Assembly (NCBI RefSeq): GCF_004123295.1
Contig: NZ_SDMK01000003.1
Coordinates: 62,001-126,000 of the forward strand
Reading direction: 5' to 3'
Source: Silvibacterium dinghuense
Lineage (GTDB): Bacteria > Acidobacteriota > Terriglobia > Terriglobales > Acidobacteriaceae
Length of the DNA stretch: 64,000 bases
The stretch's first letter is position 1. Every line of letters starts with the position of its first letter. Both the position numbers and the translations under genes were made by a program. The notes beneath the pieces are model-generated. The model was given only the letters and a program-made list of their open reading frames with translations, ran no database searches and was not told the DNA's origin. Positions 1-9,145 of the stretch are shown here, piece by piece.

Positions 1-750
1 CATGTAGTTCGCCACCGGGCCAAGCCCATGCGTCGGATACATGTTGCCGTTCAGCAGCGTATGGAAGTTACGCCGCCATAGCCCTTCGCCTGCATTCGAG
101 AAAAGCTCCTCGCGCAGATCATGCAGATAGGCGGCCTCGCCATAGAGTAAGTCGCCGAATTCACCAGCACGCACCATGTTCAGGATCAGAGTTTCGTTGA
201 ACCCATAACAACAGTTCTCGAGCATCACGCAATGTTTGCGTGTCGTCTCCGAAGTATGCACCAGCTTCCAGCAATCTTCGATCGTCGTCGCTGCCGGCAC
301 TTCTACCGCGGCATGCTTGCCATGCTGCATGGTTGCAACTGCCATAGGCACGTGCCAGTTCCATGGCGTTGCAATCACCACCAGATCCACGTCTTCACGG
401 GCGACCAGCCGTTCATAGTCGTGATCGCCCCTGGTATACAGTTCCGGCGCCTTCTGCCCTGCCTTCACGACCAGCGATTGTGCGTGCTCAGCCTTCTCCG
501 CCACAATGTCGCACAGCGCTACCACCTGCGCATCGCATCCTAGAAGATTGCCCAGCAACGAAGTGCCTCGGCCGCCTGTCCCAATCAACGCAACGCGTGG
601 GTTCTTCGCCTCATAGGACACATTCATCATGGTCTGCCCTGTGAGTTTCGGTTCGCTGCCTGCCGACGCCTCAGAGGGCATCGGCAGATTCATCGCTGCG
701 GCGCTCATTGCACCTGCTCGGAGAAAGCTTCTCCGTGAAACATCCTGCAT
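1..750 (-). CDS. Gfo/Idh/MocA-family GH109-type glycosidase, C-terminally truncated by the window edge
   Basis: NAD-dependent oxidoreductase-fold glycosidase; characterised GH109 members cleave terminal alpha-N-acetylgalactosamine through a redox-elimination mechanism using bound NAD. The frame stays open to base 1, so about 250 N-terminal residues are visible. Residues 1-30 form a Tat-type signal (SRRSFLRAG). They are followed by the Rossmann start VALIGTGGRG, then ATPWNWHVPMA and AVEVPAATT. The segment MLENCCYGFNETL and the later AYLHDLREEL are typical of GH109. The start at 750 is preceded by AGAGGA. The gene lies 147 bp downstream of a TonB receptor on the same strand, so uptake and periplasmic hydrolysis are probably coupled. 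Other exported Gfo/Idh/MocA dehydrogenases look similar, so the exact substrate is uncertain. Confidence 0.8.
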   Translation of the reverse strand, partial: MQDVSRRSFLRAGAMSAAAMNLPMPSEASAGSEPKLTGQTMMNVSYEAKNPRVALIGTGGRGTSLLGNLLGCDAQVVALCDIVAEKAEHAQSLVVKAGQKAPELYTRGDHDYERLVAREDVDLVVIATPWNWHVPMAVATMQHGKHAAVEVPAATTIEDCWKLVHTSETTRKHCVMLENCCYGFNETLILNMVRAGEFGDLLYGEAAYLHDLREELFSNAGEGLWRRNFHTLLNGNMYPTHGLGPVANYM

Positions 751-813
751 ATCCACATCCTCTCTGCGCGAAGCTCCCGCAACGCACAGCATGATCCAAC
801 ATTGCGCAAGACA

Positions 814-845
814 ATCATGGCAACAGCATAAGCAATTGCCATGAT
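814..845. repeat. 10-bp perfect inverted repeat between receptor and GH109 gene
   Basis: ATCATGGCAA and TTGCCATGAT flank a 12-base spacer in the gap between the TonB receptor stop and the GH109 start. There is no T tract on either strand. It could be an operator for a dimeric regulator, or an mRNA stem-loop that adjusts expression of the downstream gene. The function is not known. Confidence 0.5.
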
Positions 846-897
846 GATTGCGTATAAACAAGCAAAATGCGGCGCCGGAGCACCGCATTTCTTTTGA

Positions 898-3800
898 TTA
901 GAAGGTGAAACCGCCCAGGAACGTGATCTGCCGTTGCTGCCCACTCTCCAGCGAATCGAAGGTCCCGTATTGACTGGTGAACTGGTTCCCGCCCGCCACA
1001 GAAATATCGCCGCTCGGAGTCAGGAACTGTGGATGGTTGAAGATATTCGACATCTGCGTCACGAAGTTAAAATGCACGCGGCTAGTAAGCGCGACACTCT
1101 TCGTGATCGAAAGATGCGTCTGATACAAGTGTTGCCCTTCCAGGCTGTTGGGCCGCGCATTGCCGAAGTGTCCATCCTGTGGCACCGCGAAGGCCGCAGT
1201 ATTGAACCAATCGCTGGGCCGCTTGCCTCCAGGCACGTTGTTTGGATCACCGACCAGATCAGGCAGTCCACCGAAGGTATCCGTGTTCGACGGATCGGCA
1301 CTGTCGAAGTGCGGTGAAAAGCCCAGACCCGATGCCATATACGTGAGCACACTCGCTGACCAGCCGCCGACCGCTTCGTTCATCAGGTGGCCGCCATCGC
1401 TCAGGAACCGCTGTCCGTGACCGAAAGGCAGCGCCCAAACCATGTTGGCCGAGACATAATTGCGGCGAGTCTGTCCATCGTTCGCCCAGTGTCCGCTCGT
1501 CACGTCGTACGGATTCTCCGTGTCGAGATAGTTGGCCAGGCTCTCGGTGTAAGAATAGCTGCCGCTGAAGGTAAGCCCGCCCACGCGACGCTTTGCTTCG
1601 AACTGCAGCGCGTTGAAGCGCGAGCCGCCATCGAAACGCAGCATCGTCGTATCGACGAACTGCGGATACGGGCGGCGGCTGGTGGTGAATGGGATCGTGC
1701 TCGGCATCGGCAGGTTCGTATTCACGGTGTAGTTCAGGTTCCCGCCGTGTGAGCCAAGGTACGATGCGCGCAGGCCGATATGTGCAACCTCGCGCTCATA
1801 GCTCAGGCTGTACTGCTGCAGGCGCCCATGTGTAATGTGCATAGGATAGCCATTCACGCTCTGGCTAGGCACGTCGGCGGATGTAGTGCTCGAGGGATAC
1901 GGATCAGGGAATGCGAGCAGCGGTGTGGATCCCGCACTCCATTGGTTCGTGTAGTTTTCGCTGATCGAGAACGGCCCGGTCGAGCCAAGCTGCGGATTGA
2001 TCGGCAGGAAGTTATTCAACGCACCCGACGCATCGAGCCTGGTGGTGAAGATGCCGTAGCCGGCGCGAATCACCGACTTATCGTCGAAGGCATACGCCAC
2101 ACCAATACGCGGCACCACATTACTCTTCTGCGCAATGGCCCGCACATTACCCGACACCACGGTGATGTTCGAAGGATAGAGCGAGCTCACCTGCGAGATG
2201 GCCTTCGGGTCCACCACCACATCGCCCGTCGTTGGGTCGAAGTTATACATCAGGTGATCGGCCGCATACGGCGTTCCGTAAACATCCCAGCGGATGCCAT
2301 AGCTCAGAGTAAGTTTCTGCGACAGTTTGTAGGAATCCTCTGCAAACAGGTTGTACTCCGTCAAATCCTGCGTCTGGTTGCCGAGCGGAGTCTGGCGCTG
2401 ATCCGAAATCGGATAACCGAGCAGGAAGTCCGCATAGGCACTGCCCGTAAGCGATCCATCGAAGGTGAACTGGCCGTAGTTCGGAACCACCCCATAGAAG
2501 TTGTGATAGTGCTCGATACCGCCGCCGATCTTGATGGAATGCGTACCGACCTGCCAATCCACCGAGTCATTGACATTGAAGATCTTATTATTCGCCTTTG
2601 TTCCACCGGAGACATCGGAAAGCGAGTTGAGGCCGGAGATATCCATCTCTGGAAAGCCCTGCCCTGTGAGTCCGCTTGGGTTCGATCCCTCCAGCCCAAT
2701 CGTTGAGATCACCTGGCTGCCGTCAGGCGGCGTCTGCCCAGCCTCACTTTGACCATCCACAATATGATCTGTCGAGAAACCAAGACGCAGATTATTGACC
2801 ACCGCGGGCGAGAAGATATGCGTATCACCCGCAGCCCACTGCTGGTGATGGCGCATGCGCGTCCAGATCAGGTCCGGCAACCCGTTGCTCAGCACGTACG
2901 GCGTGCGGCGCAGCATCCAGCGCACAAAGAGCGAATTGTTTTTCGAGACCTGGTGGTCCACGCGCACAATCGGCCAGTCACCGCGATAGAGATCGCTGTT
3001 GAACGGGTAGTGAAACTGATAGTTGTTAACCGTGGTGCCATTGGCCACATTCGGCGCCGGAAAATAGTTACTCTGCACCGCCAGCGAAACCGAACTGATG
3101 CGGTTGGAGGGAATCGTATTGTTCGCAAAAGGCAGACCGGTTGTCGGATCGGTGATAGTCGTTGCAAAGATGCCGTTACGCCAGTCATTCGAAGGCACGC
3201 TCGCCACTACCGTCGATCCCAGCGGAATCCGCTGTCCGAACCAGCCAGCATAGAAGAACGTGCGGTTCTTCCAGATCGGTCCCGCCGCTTCAAGATCCCA
3301 CTCATGCTGGAGATAGGCCGACTTCGAACTGTCAAAGTAACCGGTCGCGTCGAAGATCGAATCATAGATGCGATACGTCGCCTTGCCGTGGAAGCTGTTC
3401 GAGCCACGCTTGGTCACCTGATTCATCTCAAACGGCACAGGGCTCTCAGCCGGCGCGTTGAACAGCGTTGCTGAAACCTGCTCATAGAAATTCGCATTGT
3501 TACTCTGGATGCCCTGCAGGTCGTTCGGAATGCCGTCAAAGGTCTGCGTCTGCTGCGACGCCTGCTCACCATCGGCGACAGGCGGATAAGTACCGCCCTG
3601 CACGCCCGCGAGCGTCGTCAGCTGATACCAGGTGCTCGGATAGATCGTCACCTGCGGCGACTGGTCATGTTCCTTTGCGGTGAAGAGATCGGAGATCGTC
3701 GGTGACTCGGTGTTGATAACCGCCGCACCTGCGTTAACCGTCACCTCTTCCACGGCAGCGCCCAGCGCCAGCTGAGGATCAAGACGGCGAGCCTGCCCGC

Positions 3801-4095
3801 TGTCGAGCACCAGGTCCTGAGCTACAAACTGTTTGAACTTCGGCGCGCTGCAGTGCAGCTCATACGTACCCGGCTTGAGCTCATCAAACGTATAGTCGCC
3901 GCTATTACTGGTCTTTACCTGGCGCACCGTCTGTCCGGTCTTCGGCTCCAGCAGGGTTACGTCAGCCCCGGCTATAACAGCCCCCGAACTATCGGTGACT
4001 GTCCCACGCAGTGTTGCGTTCAGAGTCTGGGCAAGCGCACTGCTACAAAAAAACAGTGCTGCTATCGAGAGAATAAGGGAAACGCGTTTGCTCAT
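898..4095 (-). CDS. TonB-dependent receptor, Oar/carboxypeptidase-regulatory type
   Basis: Large outer-membrane receptor of 1065 residues, of the type common in Acidobacteria. Residues 1-22 are a signal peptide ending SSALAQ. Residues about 25-110 form a Cna-B/carboxypeptidase-regulatory beta sandwich (LRGTVTDSSGAVIAGADV). A plug domain follows (SPTISDLF onwards), then a long barrel that ends in an aromatic residue (GGFTF), as expected for BAM-inserted proteins. It presumably imports an oligosaccharide or another large ligand; the downstream GH109-type gene points to a GalNAc-containing glycan, which is inference. No clear TonB box was found. The start is preceded by AGAGGC. The 700-bp leader upstream probably holds its promoter. 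Confidence 0.9.
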   Translation of the reverse strand: MSKRVSLILSIAALFFCSSALAQTLNATLRGTVTDSSGAVIAGADVTLLEPKTGQTVRQVKTSNSGDYTFDELKPGTYELHCSAPKFKQFVAQDLVLDSGQARRLDPQLALGAAVEEVTVNAGAAVINTESPTISDLFTAKEHDQSPQVTIYPSTWYQLTTLAGVQGGTYPPVADGEQASQQTQTFDGIPNDLQGIQSNNANFYEQVSATLFNAPAESPVPFEMNQVTKRGSNSFHGKATYRIYDSIFDATGYFDSSKSAYLQHEWDLEAAGPIWKNRTFFYAGWFGQRIPLGSTVVASVPSNDWRNGIFATTITDPTTGLPFANNTIPSNRISSVSLAVQSNYFPAPNVANGTTVNNYQFHYPFNSDLYRGDWPIVRVDHQVSKNNSLFVRWMLRRTPYVLSNGLPDLIWTRMRHHQQWAAGDTHIFSPAVVNNLRLGFSTDHIVDGQSEAGQTPPDGSQVISTIGLEGSNPSGLTGQGFPEMDISGLNSLSDVSGGTKANNKIFNVNDSVDWQVGTHSIKIGGGIEHYHNFYGVVPNYGQFTFDGSLTGSAYADFLLGYPISDQRQTPLGNQTQDLTEYNLFAEDSYKLSQKLTLSYGIRWDVYGTPYAADHLMYNFDPTTGDVVVDPKAISQVSSLYPSNITVVSGNVRAIAQKSNVVPRIGVAYAFDDKSVIRAGYGIFTTRLDASGALNNFLPINPQLGSTGPFSISENYTNQWSAGSTPLLAFPDPYPSSTTSADVPSQSVNGYPMHITHGRLQQYSLSYEREVAHIGLRASYLGSHGGNLNYTVNTNLPMPSTIPFTTSRRPYPQFVDTTMLRFDGGSRFNALQFEAKRRVGGLTFSGSYSYTESLANYLDTENPYDVTSGHWANDGQTRRNYVSANMVWALPFGHGQRFLSDGGHLMNEAVGGWSASVLTYMASGLGFSPHFDSADPSNTDTFGGLPDLVGDPNNVPGGKRPSDWFNTAAFAVPQDGHFGNARPNSLEGQHLYQTHLSITKSVALTSRVHFNFVTQMSNIFNHPQFLTPSGDISVAGGNQFTSQYGTFDSLESGQQRQITFLGGFTF

Positions 4096-4794
4096 TTTGA
4101 GCCTCTTTTGGGTTATTCCTGCAATTCAAACCACCACTCTTCGGCCCAGCCTCTTCCAGTAATAAGCCGTGAGCGTCTCCTGCCTGCCGTTCAGCCCATC
4201 CGGCGAGAAGCAATTGCGTTTTGCTACACATCGCGCCAGATAAAGAAAGTAAACGATTCTTTTTCGAGCCTCACGCATATGTCAATAGAAATCTTACGAA
4301 AGCATAAGAAACATTTATCGCGCCTATGGCAGTTGCCCAAAAACTATAGGCATCTACCAGCACAAAACGGTCTCTTAGCATGCGCAAACCATAAGGCTTA
4401 GCCCAAAAGCCAGGCGTCGTTGGGGCATCTCTTCTGTTTCGTTTTATTACTTTTCAGGCAAACCCAGAGCGCGGTGTTTCCCTTGAGAGGTATCCGCATA
4501 GGAGACGACATGACGCTGCAGGCATCCCTGCTGACCAGCGAACGCACCCTGGCGCTCAAGCCTGGTAGAGGGCTGTCCTCACTCTGAAGCGTGGGAAAAA
4601 TAAAAAGGTGCGGATTGCTCCAACACCTTCGTCAGCTCTCCCAAATGAAGAGGCTTAATTTGTCACTTGCCGCAAGCCGATTATTTTCGGACTTTGTGAT
4701 TGACGAGGATCTCTGCGTTGATTTCTCTTTAGCCGCATGCGCTTGCGCACTTTGGCAGAGATGGCATCTGTACCCGCTTTATAGGCTGTTCTGG
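4096..4794. other. Intergenic region, mostly featureless
   Basis: About 700 bases with no convincing gene. It should contain the promoter of the minus-strand TonB receptor. A 25-codon reading frame at 4510-4587 (+) begins with ATG after GGAGA but resembles nothing recognisable and is probably chance or a remnant. The stretch at 4250-4350 is AT-rich compared with its neighbours. No operator matching the TetR or LacI motifs of nearby loci was seen. Confidence 0.5.
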
Positions 4795-5403
4795 TCAGAA
4801 CTTATAGACAAGTCCTGCGGAAGGAATCATCGCTTGAGCGAACTTGTCTGTCTTTAGCGCTGTCTGGCCAAAGTCAGGAGCTTTGTAGAGGAAGCTCTTC
4901 GACTGTACCCGGATTCCCAGATGCCTGCTTACCGGTATATCGATACCGCCGCCGAAGACGATCGCGTTCTTGGTCTCAAAGTTCACATCTGTATTTTGGG
5001 GATGGAAGATAAGAGCGCCCCCACCCACCATGAAGAAGGATTGGAACTTCTTGGTAAGCGGATTGGGGAGATTGAAAACCGCCTCGCCACTGACCGCTGC
5101 AACATCGGCCTTTTGCGAAAGTACGAAGGTTGACGTGGTGTATTTCTGACGATTGCGGAAGTAGTCGAAATCGGCTTCGACCCCGAACCATCGGATGAGA
5201 TAGAAGCGATAGCCTGCATCGATGCTGGCCGCAGAGGTTGGCTTGTAGCGCACACCATCATCGCTCATTGCCCTGGAAAAGACGCCGCCTCCCTGAAGTG
5301 TGATCTGGGAGGAAGGTTTGAGCAGCGCGGTAGGCTCAGCCTGAGCTGCCGCAAGGCCGCACGATAGAAGAAAAAATCCGATGGAATAAAGAAATTTGCG
5401 CAT
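4795..5403 (-). CDS. Small outer-membrane beta-barrel protein
   Basis: A 202-residue exported protein: signal peptide MRKFLYSIGFFLLSCGLAAAQA, then alternating amphipathic strands and a C-terminal aromatic (AGLVYKF), typical of an 8-stranded OmpA/OmpX-like barrel. Segments such as AGYRFYLIRWFGVEADFDYFRNR and GGGIDIPVSRHLGIRVQ are barrel hairpins. There is no OmpA peptidoglycan-binding domain. AGGAG lies 7-8 bases ahead of the ATG. The promoter carries one of three near-identical palindromes (5419-5436) shared with the genes at 6296 and 7425. It is therefore probably controlled by the TetR protein encoded immediately upstream on the same strand. Ligand unknown. Confidence 0.75.
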   Translation of the reverse strand: MRKFLYSIGFFLLSCGLAAAQAEPTALLKPSSQITLQGGGVFSRAMSDDGVRYKPTSAASIDAGYRFYLIRWFGVEADFDYFRNRQKYTTSTFVLSQKADVAAVSGEAVFNLPNPLTKKFQSFFMVGGGALIFHPQNTDVNFETKNAIVFGGGIDIPVSRHLGIRVQSKSFLYKAPDFGQTALKTDKFAQAMIPSAGLVYKF

Positions 5404-5418
5404 ACATATCTCCTATAA

Positions 5419-5436
5419 ATACGTACCAGTACGAAT
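5419..5436 (-). promoter_or_regulatory. Predicted TetR operator 1
   Basis: ATACGTACCAGTACGAAT, an imperfect 18-bp palindrome 16 bp upstream of the barrel gene start. On the minus strand TTGCGATT, a plausible -35 region, lies 13 bases before it, so a bound repressor would cover the promoter. It matches the copies at 7372 and 9146. Confidence 0.7.
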
Positions 5437-5506
5437 TTATTAATCGCAAAAACACGCATGACTGAAGCAGGCAGATAAGGCTTCCTCTGCCTTCTCTTTA
5501 TGGCTG

Positions 5507-6229
5507 TTATTTGTGAGCGGACACATCCCCGAACATGGAGTCGAAGATCTTTGCAGCCACTTTCTTGACCACATCACGGCTGACAAGTTCGGGATCAAAT
5601 TTAGATTCCAGCTGCAAAGCGGTCAGCGCAGCAAACGCCGCATGCACGGCGATTGCCCTGCTGATGGAAGTCTTTCCCTTCGGCGCTGGCCCAAGAAGTG
5701 CCGAATAAGCCAGCTCTTCGTTGGCGGGAAGGATACTTTCGTAGACCTTCTGGAGACGCGCCAATGACTCCGGGCGTCGGACCGTGTAGAGCTTAAACTC
5801 AAGCAGAAGAGAGCCCCAGGCATCGTCGGCCGCAAATTCCAGGAAGTACTTGCGGAAGGCAGACAGATTCCCCTCGATGGACGTCGATGCGGCCAGCATT
5901 TTTTGCATGATGGCTCTGCGCCGCAGGGCATGCTCCTGGACGAGGGCAAGAAAGACATCTTCTTTGCTCTTGAACTGAGCGTAGATAGCCCCTTTGGTGC
6001 GCCCGGCGAGCTTGGCGATCTCCGCAAGGTCGGCATTTTCATAGCCGTCGCGAACGATGACCTGTTCGGCGGCACGCAGCAGGAGCTCACGGGTCTCCTG
6101 GGTCTTGAGTTCGTGTTTTGTCGGCTTTTGTGAAGACATGTTTCTCGCTACCATCCTAGCTGATAGCAGCAGATACGCTCGAGGATCGAACTCCACTTGT
6201 TTGGTCGTTTGACTTATGTCCTGGTTCAT
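5507..6229 (-). CDS. TetR/AcrR-family transcriptional repressor
   Basis: DNA-binding one-component regulator. The HTH is clear: TRELLLRAAEQVIVRDGYENADLAEIAKLAGRTKGAIYAQFKSKEDVFLAL, followed by an alpha-helical ligand-binding domain of about 130 residues. The reading frame opens at 6265. The ATG at 6229 has AGAGAG in front of it, and the conserved part begins at the ATG at 6139 (MSSQKPTK), so the start is uncertain within these. The gene follows the DUF4410-like gene at 6296 with no room for a full promoter, so the two probably form an operon and the repressor autoregulates through the 7372 operator. Inducer unknown; a membrane-active or redox-active compound would fit the neighbours. Confidence 0.9.
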   Translation of the reverse strand: MNQDISQTTKQVEFDPRAYLLLSARMVARNMSSQKPTKHELKTQETRELLLRAAEQVIVRDGYENADLAEIAKLAGRTKGAIYAQFKSKEDVFLALVQEHALRRRAIMQKMLAASTSIEGNLSAFRKYFLEFAADDAWGSLLLEFKLYTVRRPESLARLQKVYESILPANEELAYSALLGPAPKGKTSISRAIAVHAAFAALTALQLESKFDPELVSRDVVKKVAAKIFDSMFGDVSAHK

Positions 6230-6295
6230 ACCATCTCTCTGCGATAAATTCCGGTGCTGCCGCAATGCGCTTCCAATACCTTCAGTTGGCCATCT

Positions 6296-7357
6296 TTAGC
6301 TGGGTGCAAGCGGCGACGAATGCTGCTCGCTTACTGCTGGCTTGCTCTTTTCATACTGTTTGATAGAAGTGGCATAGGACTTCGCCAGCTTCTTCGCCAC
6401 AGCATCTGCGACGTTCCTGCTCTCTGATTCTCCGCGTGCAGAGGCTTTGATCTGCTCATTTGCATGCAGTCCGCCGGCCCCATCGGTAATTTGAACATTG
6501 AAGATCATTTGAGTTGTACCGGCAAAGAAGCCGATCGGCCCAGTGGCTGCTCGTATCACCTGGCTTCCCGGCTTAAAGCTGACAACGGAGATAGCGACGG
6601 TATAGCGCGGGCAAGCGGACATGGTGCTCCGTTCTCCGGCACGATAAACATGGCCAACACCTTCGACACGCTGCAAGCGGTCGACGATGTGTTCATAGAC
6701 CAGCGCACGATAAGCTGCTGGCACCTCTGCTTGACTCCAGACTGGCGCTGCGACGAGCACGTTGTGCGAATCGGTGCTGCCGCATAGCGAGGAATCCTGA
6801 CTCGTCGGAGTGGAAACGGCATCGGTGCCAGCAGCTTCATGACGAGCTGCCGGAACGGCCTGCGTATAGCTGTCGAGGACGCGAGTAGCATCCCCTCCTG
6901 GCAACAGGAAAACCGCAGCATGGTAGGCACCACGCGCATCATGGAATTCGACAGTAAGCTCGTAGACCTTGTGGTGCATGACACCCGCGGCGGCAAGCCC
7001 ACCGCCATTCGGAATCATCATCCGAACGATCCTTCCCGTAGTACCCCAAAGCTCGACACGTTCATTTCCATTGCTCAAAGCGATCATCGAGCCCCACGGA
7101 ACTGCGTATTCGCCCGCTTTGCTATGGAAGGTGATTCCAGTGCTGTTCACCGTGAGCGTCCCCCTGGCTTTGGGCTTCGATTCTGGCAGGCCATACGCAT
7201 GCTGAACCCTGGGGGATGTCCAGGCTGTAATCTGGATTGTCGGAGCAGATTGGGACGTATCGATCCGCTGAGAGAATGTGGCGTTGTCGAGCCCCTGAGC
7301 AACACAGAGACTGGTAAAGAGTGAGAAAAAGCAAAGAGCAGTAAATTTGAAACGCAT
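6296..7357 (-). CDS. Exported DUF4410-like protein
   Basis: A 353-residue protein with a signal peptide (residues 1-20, ending SLCVAQ). Residues about 45-160 form a domain that looks like a small PH-like or beta-sandwich fold (GTLTVNSTGITFHSKAGEYAVPW). The C-terminal part, about 200-335, resembles DUF4410: YEHIVDRLQRVEGVGHVYRAG, then an amphipathic strand pair and a terminal helix with AVAKKLAKSYATSIKQ. DUF4410-type proteins are periplasmic or lipoprotein-like and of unknown role. AGGTGATCC precedes the ATG, and the start lies 15 bp from a perfect TetR palindrome. It is the first gene of a probable two-gene operon with the repressor at 5507. Confidence 0.6.
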   Translation of the reverse strand: MRFKFTALCFFSLFTSLCVAQGLDNATFSQRIDTSQSAPTIQITAWTSPRVQHAYGLPESKPKARGTLTVNSTGITFHSKAGEYAVPWGSMIALSNGNERVELWGTTGRIVRMMIPNGGGLAAAGVMHHKVYELTVEFHDARGAYHAAVFLLPGGDATRVLDSYTQAVPAARHEAAGTDAVSTPTSQDSSLCGSTDSHNVLVAAPVWSQAEVPAAYRALVYEHIVDRLQRVEGVGHVYRAGERSTMSACPRYTVAISVVSFKPGSQVIRAATGPIGFFAGTTQMIFNVQITDGAGGLHANEQIKASARGESESRNVADAVAKKLAKSYATSIKQYEKSKPAVSEQHSSPLAPS

Positions 7358-7371
7358 GGATCACCTCAATG

Positions 7372-7389
7372 ATACCTACTAGTAGGTAT
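7372..7389 (-). promoter_or_regulatory. Predicted TetR operator 2 (perfect palindrome)
   Basis: ATACCTACTAGTAGGTAT is an exact 18-bp palindrome 15 bp upstream of the DUF4410-like gene. TTGCAATT lies 14 bases before it on the minus strand, in the same position as at operator 1. It is the best candidate for the repressor's highest-affinity and autoregulatory site. Confidence 0.8.
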
Positions 7390-7424
7390 TTTTAAAATTG
7401 CAAAAACAGTTACAACTGACAGAG

Positions 7425-9080
7425 CTAATGAGCCGATCGGCATTCCGCCTCTCGCTCAAGCGCAAGAAACTGATGAACAAACGTAATCGCCATACTGCCC
7501 TCTCCCACAGCGCTCGAAACACGCTTGATAGAGCCATTGCGAACATCGCCGGCACAGAAAAGCCCAGGCAGGTTGGTCTCAAGGAGAAACGGGCTACGCT
7601 GCTCATCCCAGGTAGAAGAAGAGGAGATGTTTCGCCCGGTACAGATAAACCCATCCTCATTCCGTTGAAGTTCGAGTGGCAGCCATCCGGTTTCGGCATC
7701 TGCTCCAATCATGATGAAGAGAGCATCAATCTTGCGTGCCTGAGTTATCTTTCCGTTCGACGTAGTGCAGATGGAGCGCAGTGCGTTCTTGCCTGAAACG
7801 GACAGGATGGAAGTGTTCGTCTCTATGCGGATATTGGACTTTCCATGAAGTTGTGCGATGAGGTATTGCGACATGCTGGTAGCCAAAGTTTCTCCCCTCA
7901 CCAGCAACGTCACGGTTTGCGCATAGTTGGCCAGAGACATCGCAGCCTGGCCTGCAGAATTACCACCGCCGATGATGAAGAGACGCTTGCCCGAGAAGGT
8001 CGACGGCTCGACGCTGGCCGCTCCATGGAAGACGCCCTTACCGCGGAGAGACTCGACTCCATCCACTTCGAGCCCGCGCCAATGGACTCCGGTAGCCAGA
8101 ATGACGGTCTTCGAAAAGACCAACTCCTCACCATCGAGCATGAGCTCAAAGGTGCTATCACTTTTCCGTTCCACGGACATGACCCAGCGCGTGAGGACAA
8201 GCTCTGCCCCGAATTGTTTTGCTTGCCGCACCGCGCGCCCGGCCAGATCTTCTCCCGATATCCCACTTGGGAACCCGAGATAATTTTCAATCCGCGACGA
8301 GGTCCCCGCCTGGCCTCCCATCGCCCATTGCTCGACAAGCAGAACCTTCAGTCCTTCGGAAGCGCCATAAACAGCAGCCGCGAGTCCAGCAGGACCACCT
8401 CCGATAATGATCGTGTCGTAGTGGGTACGATGAGGCCTTGTGTCCAGGCCATAGGCCTCGGCAATCTTTCTCTCTGACCATGGCTGCTCGAGGGGAACTC
8501 CATCGATCGAGATTCCGGGAGGCACCACAGCCAGAGTCGCGTCGGACGCGCCTCCTTCTATAACCTCGTAAGCAATTCGATTGGACTTAAGAAAGGCAAG
8601 AGGCCGTTGCAGTGCAGAATCATTCGACCGCCCTGCAACGTGGACGCGAACTGTCGGCAGCCCCATGGCATGGCGTGGGCCACCCGCGAGGCCATCCTGC
8701 AGAGACTGCAGGATAATTTTGCCGCACGCCGTCTGGCTCTGAATCAACTCTTGTAACTGCTGTGAGCCAAAGGCTGCAACGCGGCAACTCGTTTTGGCGC
8801 GCAGCGAAGAGAGTGCAGGAATGCCGAACAGAGCATTCGCTTCGCCGAAAAACTCTCCAGCGTTGTAATCAGATATATGGATCTCTCGTCCCTCGATCTC
8901 CTTCGTCAATTCGAGCGAGCCTCTGAGGATGATGAAAAAGAAGAGCCTTTCGCCCTCACGCGCCAGCCACTCACCGCGGCGCAGACGGATATCTGCCGCT
9001 TTCCTCGCAAAGCGGGATAAGGCCTCACTCGGCAAGTCCGAGAACAAATCGTGTTGTTTCAGAATCTTAGACGTAATCAT
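7425..9080 (-). CDS. cNMP-binding domain fused to a thioredoxin-reductase-like flavoprotein
   Basis: A 551-residue cytoplasmic flavoprotein. Residues about 1-120 are a CRP-like cyclic-nucleotide-binding fold (LARGEWLAREGERLFFFI-type strands, GEFFGEANALFG). A short thioredoxin/glutaredoxin-like linker covers about 140-205. The remainder is a two-dinucleotide-fold oxidoreductase: FAD motif IIGGGPAGLAAAVYG near 227, NAD(P)H motif IIGGGNSAGQAA near 365, and the C-terminal FAD motif LFCAGDVRNGS. Where thioredoxin reductases have a CxxC, this protein has GVFHGAASVEP, so it cannot reduce thioredoxin by the usual route. Its electron acceptor is unknown. A third copy of the TetR palindrome lies 66 bp upstream, linking it to the neighbouring repressor. 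Confidence 0.85.
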   Translation of the reverse strand: MITSKILKQHDLFSDLPSEALSRFARKAADIRLRRGEWLAREGERLFFFIILRGSLELTKEIEGREIHISDYNAGEFFGEANALFGIPALSSLRAKTSCRVAAFGSQQLQELIQSQTACGKIILQSLQDGLAGGPRHAMGLPTVRVHVAGRSNDSALQRPLAFLKSNRIAYEVIEGGASDATLAVVPPGISIDGVPLEQPWSERKIAEAYGLDTRPHRTHYDTIIIGGGPAGLAAAVYGASEGLKVLLVEQWAMGGQAGTSSRIENYLGFPSGISGEDLAGRAVRQAKQFGAELVLTRWVMSVERKSDSTFELMLDGEELVFSKTVILATGVHWRGLEVDGVESLRGKGVFHGAASVEPSTFSGKRLFIIGGGNSAGQAAMSLANYAQTVTLLVRGETLATSMSQYLIAQLHGKSNIRIETNTSILSVSGKNALRSICTTSNGKITQARKIDALFIMIGADAETGWLPLELQRNEDGFICTGRNISSSSTWDEQRSPFLLETNLPGLFCAGDVRNGSIKRVSSAVGEGSMAITFVHQFLALEREAECRSAH

Positions 9081-9145
9081 GACTCGAGCTTCAGTAAACG
9101 AATGGAAATAATGAGTTTCGATGCACCAGGGCTCCGCAACAATAA

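Noticed and set aside
4510-4587. 25-codon ORF after GGAGA
   Set aside because: Too short, no recognisable features, no neighbour on the same strand that would explain it.
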